The notes below the pieces were generated by a model. The model was not told the origin of the DNA. It made no database searches and was given only the letters and a program-made list of their open reading frames with translations. This document shows, piece after piece, positions 33,058-41,053 of a DNA stretch of 64,000 bases (its first letter is position 1; every line of letters starts with the position of its first letter). The stretch covers positions 248,001 to 312,000 of the forward strand of contig NZ_JACHEF010000008.1 of assembly GCF_014207355.1 (NCBI RefSeq). The letters are read 5' to 3'. This stretch comes from Mesorhizobium sangaii. GTDB lineage: Bacteria; Pseudomonadota; Alphaproteobacteria; Rhizobiales; Rhizobiaceae. The translations under genes and the position numbers were made by a program.

Positions 33058-33696
33058 ATGCTTTTTTCTCTCACAACCCAAGAATTGATGGAACGCCCGG
33101 ACCTTTGGGAGGCGGTCCATCGCCTGCGCTACAAGATATTCGTCGAGGAGATGGGATGGGAGGACCTCAGGCGCCCCGACGGGCTCGAATGCGATCAGTT
33201 CGATCATGACGAGGCCGTCCATCAAATCGTCATCAGGGGCAGTGAAGTCGCAGGCTACCAGCGGCTTTTGCCGACGACGCGGGCACATCTGCTGACCGAG
33301 GTGCTGACCGACCTCTTTGAAGGAACGCCGCCCTCCGGACCCAACATCTATGAGTTGACCCGCTATGCGGTCGCTCCAGGTTACCGCGATGGCCGTCGCG
33401 GCGTGTCAACCGTCGGCACCGAGCTGATCGCTGGCTTCGTCGAGTGGGGACTGAAGCGCAACGTCAACCAGGTGATCATCGAGTTCGAGCCGATGTGGGT
33501 GCTGCGCGCATTGCAGCTGCATTTCCTGGCGACCCCGCTGGGCTATCAGCGCACCTATGGCAACCAGCAGGTCGTAGCCACCTTGCTTACCTTCAACGAG
33601 CACACGCTCGATGTGGTGCGTTCGCGCCGCAATCATTTTGCTCCCGTGCTGACCAGGGGATACCCCGACATGCTCGGCCAAAGGCGTGCGTCGTGA
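33058..33696 (+). CDS. mqsI: Acyl-homoserine-lactone synthase (LuxI family)
   Basis: This 212-residue protein makes AHL signals from S-adenosylmethionine and an acylated carrier. LuxI invariants are present: R24, F28, W34, E44, D46, D49, R69, E99 and R102 (RLRYKIFVEEMGW, ECDQFDHD, GYQRLLPTT, YELTRYAV). The Shine-Dalgarno AGGAGA lies seven bases before the ATG. The gap to luxR is 97 bp with a hairpin, and to the crotonase gene only 14 bp. This suggests the synthase and crotonase act together to make an AHL with an altered acyl chain, as reported, from memory, for Mesorhizobium mqsI/mqsC. Confidence 0.92.
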   Translation: MLFSLTTQELMERPDLWEAVHRLRYKIFVEEMGWEDLRRPDGLECDQFDHDEAVHQIVIRGSEVAGYQRLLPTTRAHLLTEVLTDLFEGTPPSGPNIYELTRYAVAPGYRDGRRGVSTVGTELIAGFVEWGLKRNVNQVIIEFEPMWVLRALQLHFLATPLGYQRTYGNQQVVATLLTFNEHTLDVVRSRRNHFAPVLTRGYPDMLGQRRAS

Positions 33697-33710
33697 AATC
33701 GGAGACAGTC

Positions 33711-34460
33711 ATGAGCCCCCATCCGCAACCAGAACTCCGCAACCACACGCTAATGGTCACCGTATCGTCGAATGACGGCCGGCCTGTGCTGGACAGAAGA
33801 GCCTATGAAAGCCTGGCAAAGACCTTCCATCAAGCCGCCGACAATGAGGAGGTGCGCGTCGTCGTGCTGCGCGGCCTGTCAGGCTGCTTCTGTCTCGGAG
33901 GCGATTTCTCCGAATTCCTCGACGCCACAAAGCACCAGAAACTGATCGCCGCCGTCACCGATCTGTTTCGCACGCTGGCGACGTTTCCCAAACCCATCCT
34001 AGCCTGCGTCGATGGCGATGCCGTCGGCGTCGGCTGCACGATCCTGTTCCATTGCGACATGGTGATCGCGTCCGATCAAAGCACGTTCCGGGTGCCGTTC
34101 GTCGATTTCGGCCTGGTCCCGGATGCCGCGACCAGCATCCTGGCGCCGCAGAAACTCGGCTATGCCGGAGCTTTCCGCTTCTTCTGCCTCGGCGACACGC
34201 TTCGCGCCGAGGATGCCAGGGCGCTCGGCCTCGTCGCCGAGATCGTGCCGGGCGGCACCGTCGAAGACGCGGCCCTCGGCCGGGCGAGGCAGCTTGTCAA
34301 GAAGCCGGTCGCCGCCTTGCTGCAGACGCGGGGTCTACTCAAAGGCAACACCAGCGCGCTGTGCGACCGTATCGATCAGGAGATTTCGCTTTTCCAGCAG
34401 GCGCTGCAGGATGACACCACGCTGCGGCGATTGCAGCGCATAGCCCGGCTGGTGGCTTGA
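33711..34460 (+). CDS. mqsC: Crotonase-fold enzyme of the quorum-sensing locus
   Basis: This 249-residue enoyl-CoA hydratase/isomerase-family protein has the oxyanion-hole segments CFCLGGDFSEFL and GDAVGVGCTILFHCDMVIA. Asp occupies the position of one catalytic glutamate (VPFVDFGLVPDAA), so it may isomerise or dehydrate rather than hydrate. It begins 14 bp after luxI and is probably co-transcribed. The role I infer is shaping the acyl chain of the AHL, for example placing a double bond, rather than fatty-acid degradation. Confidence 0.85.
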   Translation: MSPHPQPELRNHTLMVTVSSNDGRPVLDRRAYESLAKTFHQAADNEEVRVVVLRGLSGCFCLGGDFSEFLDATKHQKLIAAVTDLFRTLATFPKPILACVDGDAVGVGCTILFHCDMVIASDQSTFRVPFVDFGLVPDAATSILAPQKLGYAGAFRFFCLGDTLRAEDARALGLVAEIVPGGTVEDAALGRARQLVKKPVAALLQTRGLLKGNTSALCDRIDQEISLFQQALQDDTTLRRLQRIARLVA

Positions 34461-34490
34461 ACGGTCGACCGAAAGGCCTCGATGACGAAA

Positions 34491-34519
34491 GCGCCGCGCG
34501 GCCTCTGGCTGCGCGGCGC
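34491..34519 (-). terminator. Terminator between mqsC and ppk2
   Basis: A perfect 9-bp GC stem (gcgccgcgc / gcgcggcgc) with an 11-base loop lies in the convergent gap. On the minus strand it is followed by TTTCGTC, so it best serves ppk2; it may also stop the plus-strand transcript. Confidence 0.6.
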
Positions 34520-34527
34520 AAAGGACG

Positions 34528-35436
34528 TCAGTCTTGCTTTCCCAGAAACGACGGCCCTTCGCCGATGATCTTCCTGTCTTCCTTGCCTATGATGTCGAGA
34601 TCGCGCCCGTCATAGGGCAGCGACAGGAGGATGCGCCGAATGACCGCCAGCCGCGCGCGCCGCTTGTCATTGGCCCGTATGATGATCCACGGCGCGAATT
34701 CCTTGTGGGTGCGCTCGAACATGGTGTCGCGGACCTTGGTGTAGTCGTCCCACTTGGTGATGCCGGCAACGTCGATCGGCGAAAACTTCCAGCTTTTCAG
34801 GGGGCTGAAGCGGCGATCGTGAAAGCGCTCGAGCTGCGTCTCCCGGCCGATGTTCAGCCAGAATTTGAAGAAGTGGATGCCGTCATTGGCGATCATACGT
34901 TCGAAATGCGGTGTCTCGTCGAGAAACTGCTCGTGCTGCTGCGGCGTGCAAAAACCCATCACCGGCTCGACGCCGGCGCGGTTGTACCAGGAGCGATCGA
35001 AGGTGAGGAACTCACCCGATGTCGGAAAATGGTCGACATAGCGCTGGAAGTACCACTGCCCCTGCTCTGTCGGAGTCGGCTTGGTCAGCGCCACGTTGCG
35101 CGCGGTACGAGGGTTGAGATACTGGCGCAGCACGAAGATCGTGCCGCCCTTGCCGGCGGCGTCGCGGCCCTCGAACAGCGCCATCACCCGTTTGCCGGTC
35201 GACTGCAGCCATGCCTGCGCCTTGACCAGCTCGATCTGCAATTTCTCGAGCGTCTCGTCATACTCGTCGCTTTTCATCTTCTTGTCGTAGGGGTAACCGC
35301 CGGCGGTCAGCTTTTTGTCTTCGACCCAATCGGGAAGCACGGGATTTTCAATATCGAACTCCCGCTCCTTGCCGTCGATCCTGATCTTCAGCGGACCCGA
35401 AGTCGGGGCGGCGGGAGTTTCCTTGGCTTTTTTCAT
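34528..35436 (-). CDS. ppk2: Polyphosphate kinase 2
   Basis: This 302-residue cytoplasmic enzyme transfers phosphate between polyphosphate and nucleoside phosphates. Walker A is GRDAAGKGG at residues 90-98, Walker B is FDRSWYNR at 146-153, and the lid region reads FHDRRFSPLKSWKFSP. The length and single PPK2 domain fit the class I group that makes nucleoside triphosphates, though class cannot be fixed without alignment. It lies beside phoR and phoU, consistent with phosphate metabolism. Confidence 0.92.
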   Translation of the reverse strand: MKKAKETPAAPTSGPLKIRIDGKEREFDIENPVLPDWVEDKKLTAGGYPYDKKMKSDEYDETLEKLQIELVKAQAWLQSTGKRVMALFEGRDAAGKGGTIFVLRQYLNPRTARNVALTKPTPTEQGQWYFQRYVDHFPTSGEFLTFDRSWYNRAGVEPVMGFCTPQQHEQFLDETPHFERMIANDGIHFFKFWLNIGRETQLERFHDRRFSPLKSWKFSPIDVAGITKWDDYTKVRDTMFERTHKEFAPWIIIRANDKRRARLAVIRRILLSLPYDGRDLDIIGKEDRKIIGEGPSFLGKQD

Positions 35437-35501
35437 CGAGACGAACCCTTTTCTGCTTCCGGACTCATGCTATTGGGAGCCACTACAGCACTTTTGATTT
35501 T

Positions 35502-35550
35502 GCGCATGATCCTTTCAGAAAATCGATTCCGATTTTCTAGGTCATGCGTT
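35502..35550. repeat. Intergenic palindromic repeat, copy 5
   Basis: gcgcatgatcc, ttcagaaaatcg, attccgattttct and ggtcatgcg form an imperfect palindrome of the Rhizobiales intergenic type, between the divergent ppk2 and phoR genes. It probably overlaps the phoR promoter region. Confidence 0.65.
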
Positions 35551-35599
35551 AGACCGGTCCAGCGGAAATTCCCGTCACCGGTCGGGTGCGAGGCATAGG

Positions 35600-36883
35600 G
35601 TGCGGGCGCGCGAGCGAATGGCTGACCTGGACGCAGAGCAGAGAGGCATGGCGCAAGGCTTGGCCGTCCGGCTGTGGAACAGCCGCTGGCTGCTGATCGC
35701 CGGCGTCGTCGCGATTGTCGCCGTCTATGCTTTGGCCGCGATATCCGGCTTTGTTATCCTTGCGGCGCTGGCGCTGCTGCTTGCAGCGGCAATGCTGCCG
35801 GTCACCGGCACGCGCCAATCGGCCGAGAGTGCCGCGGCGATCGAGGCAATCGGCCTGCAACGGCTCTCCGGCGAATATCTTGCGGCCGCCGTCGCCGACC
35901 CGCTGATCATCTTCGACCGGACCGCCACCATCGTCCACGCCAATGCCGCCGCTTTTGCCGCCTTCGGCGGGATTGCGCCCGGTCTGTCGCTGTCGCTGAA
36001 ATTCCGGGCGCCGGAAATGCAGGCTCTGCTGGACGGCGTGCTGTCGGGTAATGTCGCCTCTGACGTCGTCGACTATACCGAGAAGCTGCCGGTCGAACGG
36101 GCCTACCGGGTGAGCGCCTCCTCGGTCGGCCACGGCACCGATCTCTATGTGCTGGTGTTCAAGGACCAGAGCGAAGCGCGCAGGATCGACCGCATGCGCG
36201 CCGATTTCATCGCCAATGCCAGCCACGAACTGCGCACGCCGCTCGCCTCTATCTCCGGCTTTATCGAAACGCTGCGCGGACCGGCCCGCAACGACCCGGC
36301 GGCCCGCGATCAGTTCCTGCAGATCATGCAGAGCCAGACCGGCCGCATGGCGCGTCTGATCGACGATTTGTTGTCGCTGTCGCGGCTCGAGATGAAGCCC
36401 TATCTAAAGCCCGGAACCGAGGTCGACCTGCGTGAGACGGTCGACAGCGTCATCGATTCGCTCGGGCCGCTAGCCACGGAAAACAGCGTTGTCATTGAAC
36501 GGGATTACGCCGACGGGCCGCTTGATGTGCCGGGGGATGGCGACGAGCTCTTCCAGGTTTTCGAGAACCTCCTGGAAAACGCCTGCAAATACGGGCAGTC
36601 GGGCGGCCGCGTCGTGGTGTCGATCGCGCGCGGCGATGCCGGCTCAGAGCCAGGCATCGACGTGACCATCAGGGACTTTGGCCCCGGCATTCCCGAAGAA
36701 CACATTCCGCGCATCACCGAGCGCTTCTATCGCGTCGACGTCGAGACCAGCCGTACCCAGAAGGGAACCGGCCTCGGTCTGTCGATCGTCAAGCATATCC
36801 TGACCCGCCACAATGCCCGGCTTTCGATCAAGTCCGAATTCGGCAAGGGCGCTGCCTTCTCGGTTCATTTGCCGACGCACTGA
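35600..36883 (+). CDS. phoR: Phosphate-regulon sensor kinase PhoR
   Basis: This is a membrane histidine kinase of up to 427 residues. Two N-terminal membrane helices (about residues 30-65) are followed by a PAS-like domain (95-190), then the dimerisation helix with H209 in NASHELRTPLASISGF. The ATPase domain has the N box ENLLENACKYG, the G1 box RDFGPGIPEEHIPRIT and the G2 box KGTGLGLSIVKHIL. It phosphorylates PhoB under low phosphate. The start is uncertain: GTG 35600, ATG 35618 and ATG 35648 are all possible. PhoU follows 114 bp later; pstSCAB, usually between them in rhizobia, is absent here. Confidence 0.9.
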   Translation: MRARERMADLDAEQRGMAQGLAVRLWNSRWLLIAGVVAIVAVYALAAISGFVILAALALLLAAAMLPVTGTRQSAESAAAIEAIGLQRLSGEYLAAAVADPLIIFDRTATIVHANAAAFAAFGGIAPGLSLSLKFRAPEMQALLDGVLSGNVASDVVDYTEKLPVERAYRVSASSVGHGTDLYVLVFKDQSEARRIDRMRADFIANASHELRTPLASISGFIETLRGPARNDPAARDQFLQIMQSQTGRMARLIDDLLSLSRLEMKPYLKPGTEVDLRETVDSVIDSLGPLATENSVVIERDYADGPLDVPGDGDELFQVFENLLENACKYGQSGGRVVVSIARGDAGSEPGIDVTIRDFGPGIPEEHIPRITERFYRVDVETSRTQKGTGLGLSIVKHILTRHNARLSIKSEFGKGAAFSVHLPTH

Positions 36884-36919
36884 TACTGCCCTAGTTTTGC
36901 ACTGGATCGTTTCTTTTTT

Positions 36920-36937
36920 CTGTCATCCGGCTAGCGT
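36920..36937 (+). promoter_or_regulatory. Possible Pho box upstream of phoU
   Basis: CTGTCAT at 36920-36926 is an exact PhoB half-site. The second half, four bases later (CTAGCGT), matches only four of seven positions. It lies about 60 bp before phoU, so it is a plausible but weak PhoB site. Confidence 0.3.
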
Positions 36938-36997
36938 ATCAGCGGGGATTCGAGGAAACGACTCAAAAACAAGACATTCCGTGGGAAGGCATTCGCC

Positions 36998-37723
36998 ATG
37001 CAGTCCGTGCATATCATGAGCGCCTATGACGAAGAGCTGAAATATCTGTCGAAGCGCATCGCGGCGATGGGCGGCCATGCCGAGCGTATGGTCGAACAGG
37101 CGGTTGCCGCCCTCGTCAATGCCGACCCCGGCCTCGCCCAGAAGGTTATCCGAGACGATGCCGTGCTCGATGAAGGGCAACGCGAAATCGACGACAAGGC
37201 GATCATCATCATCGCCAAGCGTCAGCCGATGGCGACGGACCTGCGCGAGATCGTCGGCGCCATCCGCATTTCCGCCGACCTCGAACGGGTGGGCGACCTC
37301 GGCAAGAACGTTGCCAAGCGGGTGGGCGCCGTCACCGACGGCCGCCAGCCGACCAGCCTGTTCCGCGGCCTCGAGGCTCTGGCCAATCTGGCGCTGACCC
37401 AGCTCAAGGAAGTTCTCGACGTCTACGCGTCGCGCTCGGTCGACAAGATCGGCTTCGTGCGCGACCGCGACGACCAGATCGACGCCATGTACACGTCGCT
37501 GTTTCGCGAATTGCTGACCTACATGATGGAAGACCCGCGCAACATCACGCCGTGCACGCATCTGCTGTTTTGCGCCAAGAACATCGAGCGCATCGGCGAT
37601 CACGCCACCAACATCGCCGAGACCATCTACTACATCGTCACCGGTGAGCAGATGCCGGCTGAGCGGCCGAAGGGCGACAAGACCGACAAGATCAGCCTTT
37701 CCGTGACGCCTCCGGTTAATTGA
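36998..37723 (+). CDS. phoU: Phosphate signalling complex protein PhoU
   Basis: This 241-residue protein has two PhoU three-helix repeats with the family's metal-binding motifs: RISADLERVGDLGKNVAKR near residue 90 and FCAKNIERIGDHATNIAE near 195. PhoU relays the state of the Pst transporter to PhoR and limits phosphate uptake. It is encoded 114 bp after phoR on the same strand. The missing pst genes and phoB must lie elsewhere. Confidence 0.94.
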   Translation: MQSVHIMSAYDEELKYLSKRIAAMGGHAERMVEQAVAALVNADPGLAQKVIRDDAVLDEGQREIDDKAIIIIAKRQPMATDLREIVGAIRISADLERVGDLGKNVAKRVGAVTDGRQPTSLFRGLEALANLALTQLKEVLDVYASRSVDKIGFVRDRDDQIDAMYTSLFRELLTYMMEDPRNITPCTHLLFCAKNIERIGDHATNIAETIYYIVTGEQMPAERPKGDKTDKISLSVTPPVN

Positions 37724-37814
37724 ACGGTCGCGCTCTCGAACCATCGTCCGAATTGCGCTAGACTTTCCGGGCTTTCCTGTATCCTCGTCCGTGGATTGGC
37801 TTCGGGAGGTTGTG

Positions 37815-38825
37815 ATGGAAAATGTTCGGAACCTGACTCCGGCGCCTGCGCCGACATCCGGCATTATCGCTTGCGGCGTCTACACGGCCGGGCGTCGCAT
37901 TGCCGACATTCCCATCGAGGAAGCCGGCGAATGGGCGAAAAAAACCGGTCATGTCGTCTGGATTGGCCTCCTCGAGCCCGATCGCAACCTGCTGCTTCGC
38001 GTCCAGGCACAGTTTCATCTGCATGAACTGGCGATCGAGGATGCCGAGCACCCGCACCAGCGGCCGAAGATCGAGCAATATGGCGACGCCTTGTTCATCG
38101 TCGCCCGCACCGCGCAACTGATCGACGGCCGGGTCACCTTCGGCGAGACCCATTTGTTCGTCGGCAGCGGCTACATCGTCAGCGTCAGGCATGGCCCGTC
38201 CACGTCCTATGCCGCCGTGCGTCAGCATTGGGAAAGCTGCCCGCATTCGCTGGCCAAGGGCGAGGATTTCGTCCTCTACGCCATTCTCGATTTCATCGTC
38301 GACAATTACATGCCCGTGCTCGAGCAGATCGAGGACGAGGTCGAGGTGATCGAGGACAGGGTCCTGCTGAAGCCGATGACCGGTCCCGACATCGAGCGGC
38401 TCTATATGCTGCGCCGCGATCTTTTGCGCTTGCGCAATGCGGCACTTCCGCTGGTCGAAGTCTGCCGCCGGCTGACCAGTGCCGACCTGCCGCAGATCCA
38501 CACCGCCATGCATCCGCTATTTCGTGACGTGACCGACCATATCCGCACCGTGCAGGAAAAGATCGACAGTCTGCGCGAGGTGCTGGCGTTTGCCTTCGAG
38601 GCCAGCCTTCTGGTCGGCCAGAGCCAGGAAACGGCGATCTCCAAGAAACTCGCCTCCTGGGCCGCCATCTTGGCTGTGCCGACGGCATTCGCCGGCATTT
38701 ACGGCATGAATTTCAGCGACATGCCGGAACTAAAGATGGAATACGGTTACCCGGTGGTGCTGGCCACGATCGCGCTGATCTGCTCGTTTCTCTACTGGCG
38801 CTTTCGCAAGAATGGCTGGCTGTAG
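37815..38825 (+). CDS. corA: CorA-family magnesium/cobalt transporter
   Basis: This 336-residue channel protein has a large N-terminal cytoplasmic funnel domain, a long stalk helix (LEQIEDEVEVIEDRVLL to the end), and two C-terminal membrane helices. The selectivity motif GMNF lies in AGIYGMNFSDMPELKMEYGYP, the periplasmic loop sequence of true CorA proteins. The start is ATG 37815 with GGGAGG six bases upstream; a GTG at 37791 is in frame but has no such site. It carries Mg2+ into the cell. A long inverted repeat follows. Confidence 0.93.
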   Translation: MENVRNLTPAPAPTSGIIACGVYTAGRRIADIPIEEAGEWAKKTGHVVWIGLLEPDRNLLLRVQAQFHLHELAIEDAEHPHQRPKIEQYGDALFIVARTAQLIDGRVTFGETHLFVGSGYIVSVRHGPSTSYAAVRQHWESCPHSLAKGEDFVLYAILDFIVDNYMPVLEQIEDEVEVIEDRVLLKPMTGPDIERLYMLRRDLLRLRNAALPLVEVCRRLTSADLPQIHTAMHPLFRDVTDHIRTVQEKIDSLREVLAFAFEASLLVGQSQETAISKKLASWAAILAVPTAFAGIYGMNFSDMPELKMEYGYPVVLATIALICSFLYWRFRKNGWL

Positions 38826-38833
38826 AGAGAGGT

Positions 38834-38946
38834 GAATAGGGAGTAGGGCAGTAAGGCAGTAAGAGAGTATGTCGACAATCGCCGAGACAGGGCACTCATG
38901 AAGTGCTGGTCTTTACCTACTCCCTTACTGCCCAACTCCCCTATTC
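38834..38946. repeat. Long imperfect inverted repeat between corA and gcrA
   Basis: The left arm (gaatagggagtagggc from 38834 to about 38868) and the right arm (38918-38946) are complementary over about 29 bp. The left arm carries an extra 8-bp tandem copy of ggcagtaa. The arms flank about 50 bp that contain a small hairpin (gcact-catga-agtgc). It fills the convergent gap and could end transcription from both sides. The gggaatagggagtaggg motif resembles interspersed repeats I remember from Mesorhizobium genomes. Confidence 0.65.
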
Positions 38947-38961
38947 CCTTACCTGCTTCCC

Positions 38962-39480
38962 TTACCTGCTCCGCCGCCGCTCCGATGCCGGCTGGAACGC
39001 CACGCGGGCGTGGTACTTGCAATAGGGGCCGGTTTCGGCGGCTTCGTTGCCGCAGAAATTGAAGTCCTCCGAAAGCGGATCACCGTTCGGCCATTTGCAG
39101 GTCCGCTCGGTCAGCTCGACGAGCTGCAGATGCCGTGAGATCGGCACCACGACATTCTCGACCGGGCGGATATAGTGGCGTGCCACCGGTTCGGCGTCGA
39201 ACTGCGTCTGCAACGCCGTGGCGCCGATCGATGTCGTGACATGGCGGACGGCGCTCGCGGCGCGCGACACCGATTTCTGAACGGTCGATCCTTGCGCCGC
39301 CTTCTTCTGGCGTGCCGGCGTGGCGGTCGACCGCCCACGGCCCGACAGTTTCAGCCGGTGCACCTTACCGATGACCGCATTGCGGCTGACCCCCCCAAGC
39401 TGCGCAGCAATCTGGCTTGCGCTCAGACCCTCGGACCACAGTTTTCTGAGAAGTTCTACCCGCTCGTCAGTCCAGTTCAT
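38962..39480 (-). CDS. gcrA: GcrA cell-cycle regulator
   Basis: This 172-residue protein has the diagnostic GcrA N-terminus (MNWTDERVELLRKLWSEG, then ASQIAAQLGGVSRNAVIGKV), a DNA-binding helix-turn-helix. The C-terminal part holds the RNA-polymerase-binding region, ending in conserved cysteines (CKWPNGDP, FCGNEA, YCKYHA). GcrA acts with sigma-70 at promoters carrying methylated GANTC sites in Alphaproteobacteria. The start is ATG 39480 with AGGAG eight bases upstream; a longer frame upstream is unlikely. GANTC sites cluster in the adjacent intergenic region. Confidence 0.95.
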   Translation of the reverse strand: MNWTDERVELLRKLWSEGLSASQIAAQLGGVSRNAVIGKVHRLKLSGRGRSTATPARQKKAAQGSTVQKSVSRAASAVRHVTTSIGATALQTQFDAEPVARHYIRPVENVVVPISRHLQLVELTERTCKWPNGDPLSEDFNFCGNEAAETGPYCKYHARVAFQPASERRRSR

Positions 39481-39511
39481 GAGACCGCTCCTGCTAAGCG
39501 TGCGGCAATCG

Positions 39512-39659
39512 GAATCCACTCCCGGCCCGGCAACATTTGCCGGGGCAGACACCACATATATCTGGTGATTAGGTCCGCCGCACGAAATCTAGTTATTTCT
39601 TGACTACAACTACTCTATGCGCTGACTCGGTGACAAGAGTCCCAAGTGCAACACGAATC
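39512..39659. promoter_or_regulatory. Cluster of four GANTC (CcrM) sites between gcrA and argD
   Basis: GAATC at 39512, GACTC at 39624, GAGTC at 39637 and GAATC at 39655 are all CcrM methylation sites. Three fall within 36 bp. By chance about 0.6 would be expected in 148 bp at equal base use, and fewer in GC-rich DNA. The 356-bp gap holds no convincing gene. It should contain the gcrA promoter and a plus-strand promoter for argD or a small RNA ending at the terminator at 39787-39809. Confidence 0.6.
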
Positions 39660-39786
39660 GGTTTTTTAGGTTTTCCCCAACTTGCCCGGTCGCTCGTGAG
39701 CCGGCGCTGCGTCGGAGGGCTTGCCGCGGGGCACTACGCGACGTTTTCGTTGACTTCATGGCCGAAAAACACGATAAGCCGCACAG

Positions 39787-39809
39787 GCCGCCGCTTTGGC
39801 GGCTTTTTT
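39787..39809 (+). terminator. Intrinsic terminator in the leader of argD
   Basis: The stem gccgcc / ggcggc with loop gcttt and a run of six T (39804-39809) forms a textbook Rho-independent terminator. It ends 27 bases before the argD ATG, on the same strand. No gene on this strand ends here. It therefore marks either the end of a small RNA from the gcrA-argD gap or an attenuator in the argD leader. Confidence 0.82.
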
Positions 39810-39836
39810 GATTTTCCGGTACCGGAGACGCATATA

Positions 39837-41036
39837 ATGAGCGGTTCGGCGCTTTACGAGACCTTTGCTCGCGCACCCCTGGCCTTCGACCATGGGGAAG
39901 GCACCTGGCTGGTTACCGACAAGGGCGAGCGATATCTCGATTTCGCCGGCGGCATCGCCGTCAATTCGCTGGGCCATAGCCATCCGCATCTGGTCGCCGC
40001 ACTGACCGAGCAAGCCGCGAAGCTCTGGCATGTTTCCAATCTCTACGAGATTCCGGGGCAAAGCCGGCTCGGCGAGCGGCTGGTGGACGCCACCTTCGCC
40101 GACAAGGTGTTCTTCACCAATTCCGGCGCCGAGGCGCTGGAATGCGCGATCAAGACGGCGCGGCGCTACCATTTCGTCAAGGGACATCCCGAACGCTTCC
40201 GCGTCATCACCTTCGAGGGCGCCTTCCACGGCCGCACGCTGGCGACCATCGCGGCGGGCGGTCAGTACAAGTACCTTGAAGGGTTTGGCCCCAAGGTCGA
40301 GGGCTTCGACCAGGTCGGCTTCGATGATATCGATGCGGCCGAAAAGGCGATCACGCCGGAGACCGCGGCGATCCTGATCGAGCCGGTACAGGGCGAGGGC
40401 GGCATCCGTCCGGTGCCGACGCAATCGCTGAAGCGGCTCAGGCAGTTGTGCGAACAGCACGGCCTGCTGCTGATCTACGACGAGGTGCAGTGCGGCATCG
40501 GCCGAACCGGCAAGCTGTTCGCGCATGAATGGTCCGGCGTCACGCCCGACATCATGGCGATCGCCAAGGGCATTGGCGGCGGCTTCCCGATGGGCGCCTG
40601 CCTTGCCACCGATGAAGCGGCCATTGGCATGACGTCCGGTGTGCATGGCACCACTTTCGGAGGCAACCCGCTGGCCATGGCGGTCGGCAACGCCGTGCTC
40701 GACGTGGTGCTGGAAGACGGCTTCCTCGAAGATGTCCAGCGCAAGGCGTTGCTGATGAAGCAGGGGCTGGCGGCGGTCGCCGACGAGTTTCCCGAGGTCA
40801 TCGAGGACATCAGGGGCACCGGGCTGATGCTCGGACTCAAATGCGCCATGCCCAACACCAAGGTGAACATGGCATTGCGCGACCAGCATCTGCTGGCTGT
40901 TCCGGCCGGCGACAACGTCATTCGCCTGTTGCCGCCGCTGACCGTCACCGATGCCGAGATCCACGACGCGCTCAACCGCATCCGCGCCGGCGCCAAGGGC
41001 CTGGCGGAGGCGATCGCCGCCGCGGCCGCGAAGTAA
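39837..41036 (+). CDS. argD: Acetylornithine aminotransferase
   Basis: This 399-residue PLP enzyme of arginine synthesis converts N-acetylglutamate semialdehyde to N-acetylornithine. The PLP-phosphate loop is FFTNSGAEALECAIKTAR, the cofactor Asp lies in LLIYDEVQCGIGRTG, and the Schiff-base lysine in IMAIAKGIGGGFPMGA. The start is ATG 39837 just before the conserved N-terminus; the open frame extends upstream through the terminator and is not coding. argF starts 17 bp downstream, so the two form an operon. Confidence 0.95.
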   Translation: MSGSALYETFARAPLAFDHGEGTWLVTDKGERYLDFAGGIAVNSLGHSHPHLVAALTEQAAKLWHVSNLYEIPGQSRLGERLVDATFADKVFFTNSGAEALECAIKTARRYHFVKGHPERFRVITFEGAFHGRTLATIAAGGQYKYLEGFGPKVEGFDQVGFDDIDAAEKAITPETAAILIEPVQGEGGIRPVPTQSLKRLRQLCEQHGLLLIYDEVQCGIGRTGKLFAHEWSGVTPDIMAIAKGIGGGFPMGACLATDEAAIGMTSGVHGTTFGGNPLAMAVGNAVLDVVLEDGFLEDVQRKALLMKQGLAAVADEFPEVIEDIRGTGLMLGLKCAMPNTKVNMALRDQHLLAVPAGDNVIRLLPPLTVTDAEIHDALNRIRAGAKGLAEAIAAAAAK

Positions 41037-41053
41037 TCCCGGAACCATTGCTG

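Noticed and set aside
39600..39836. N-terminal extension of ArgD back to 39600
   Set aside because: It would translate through a strong intrinsic terminator, and conserved ArgD sequence begins just after 39837.
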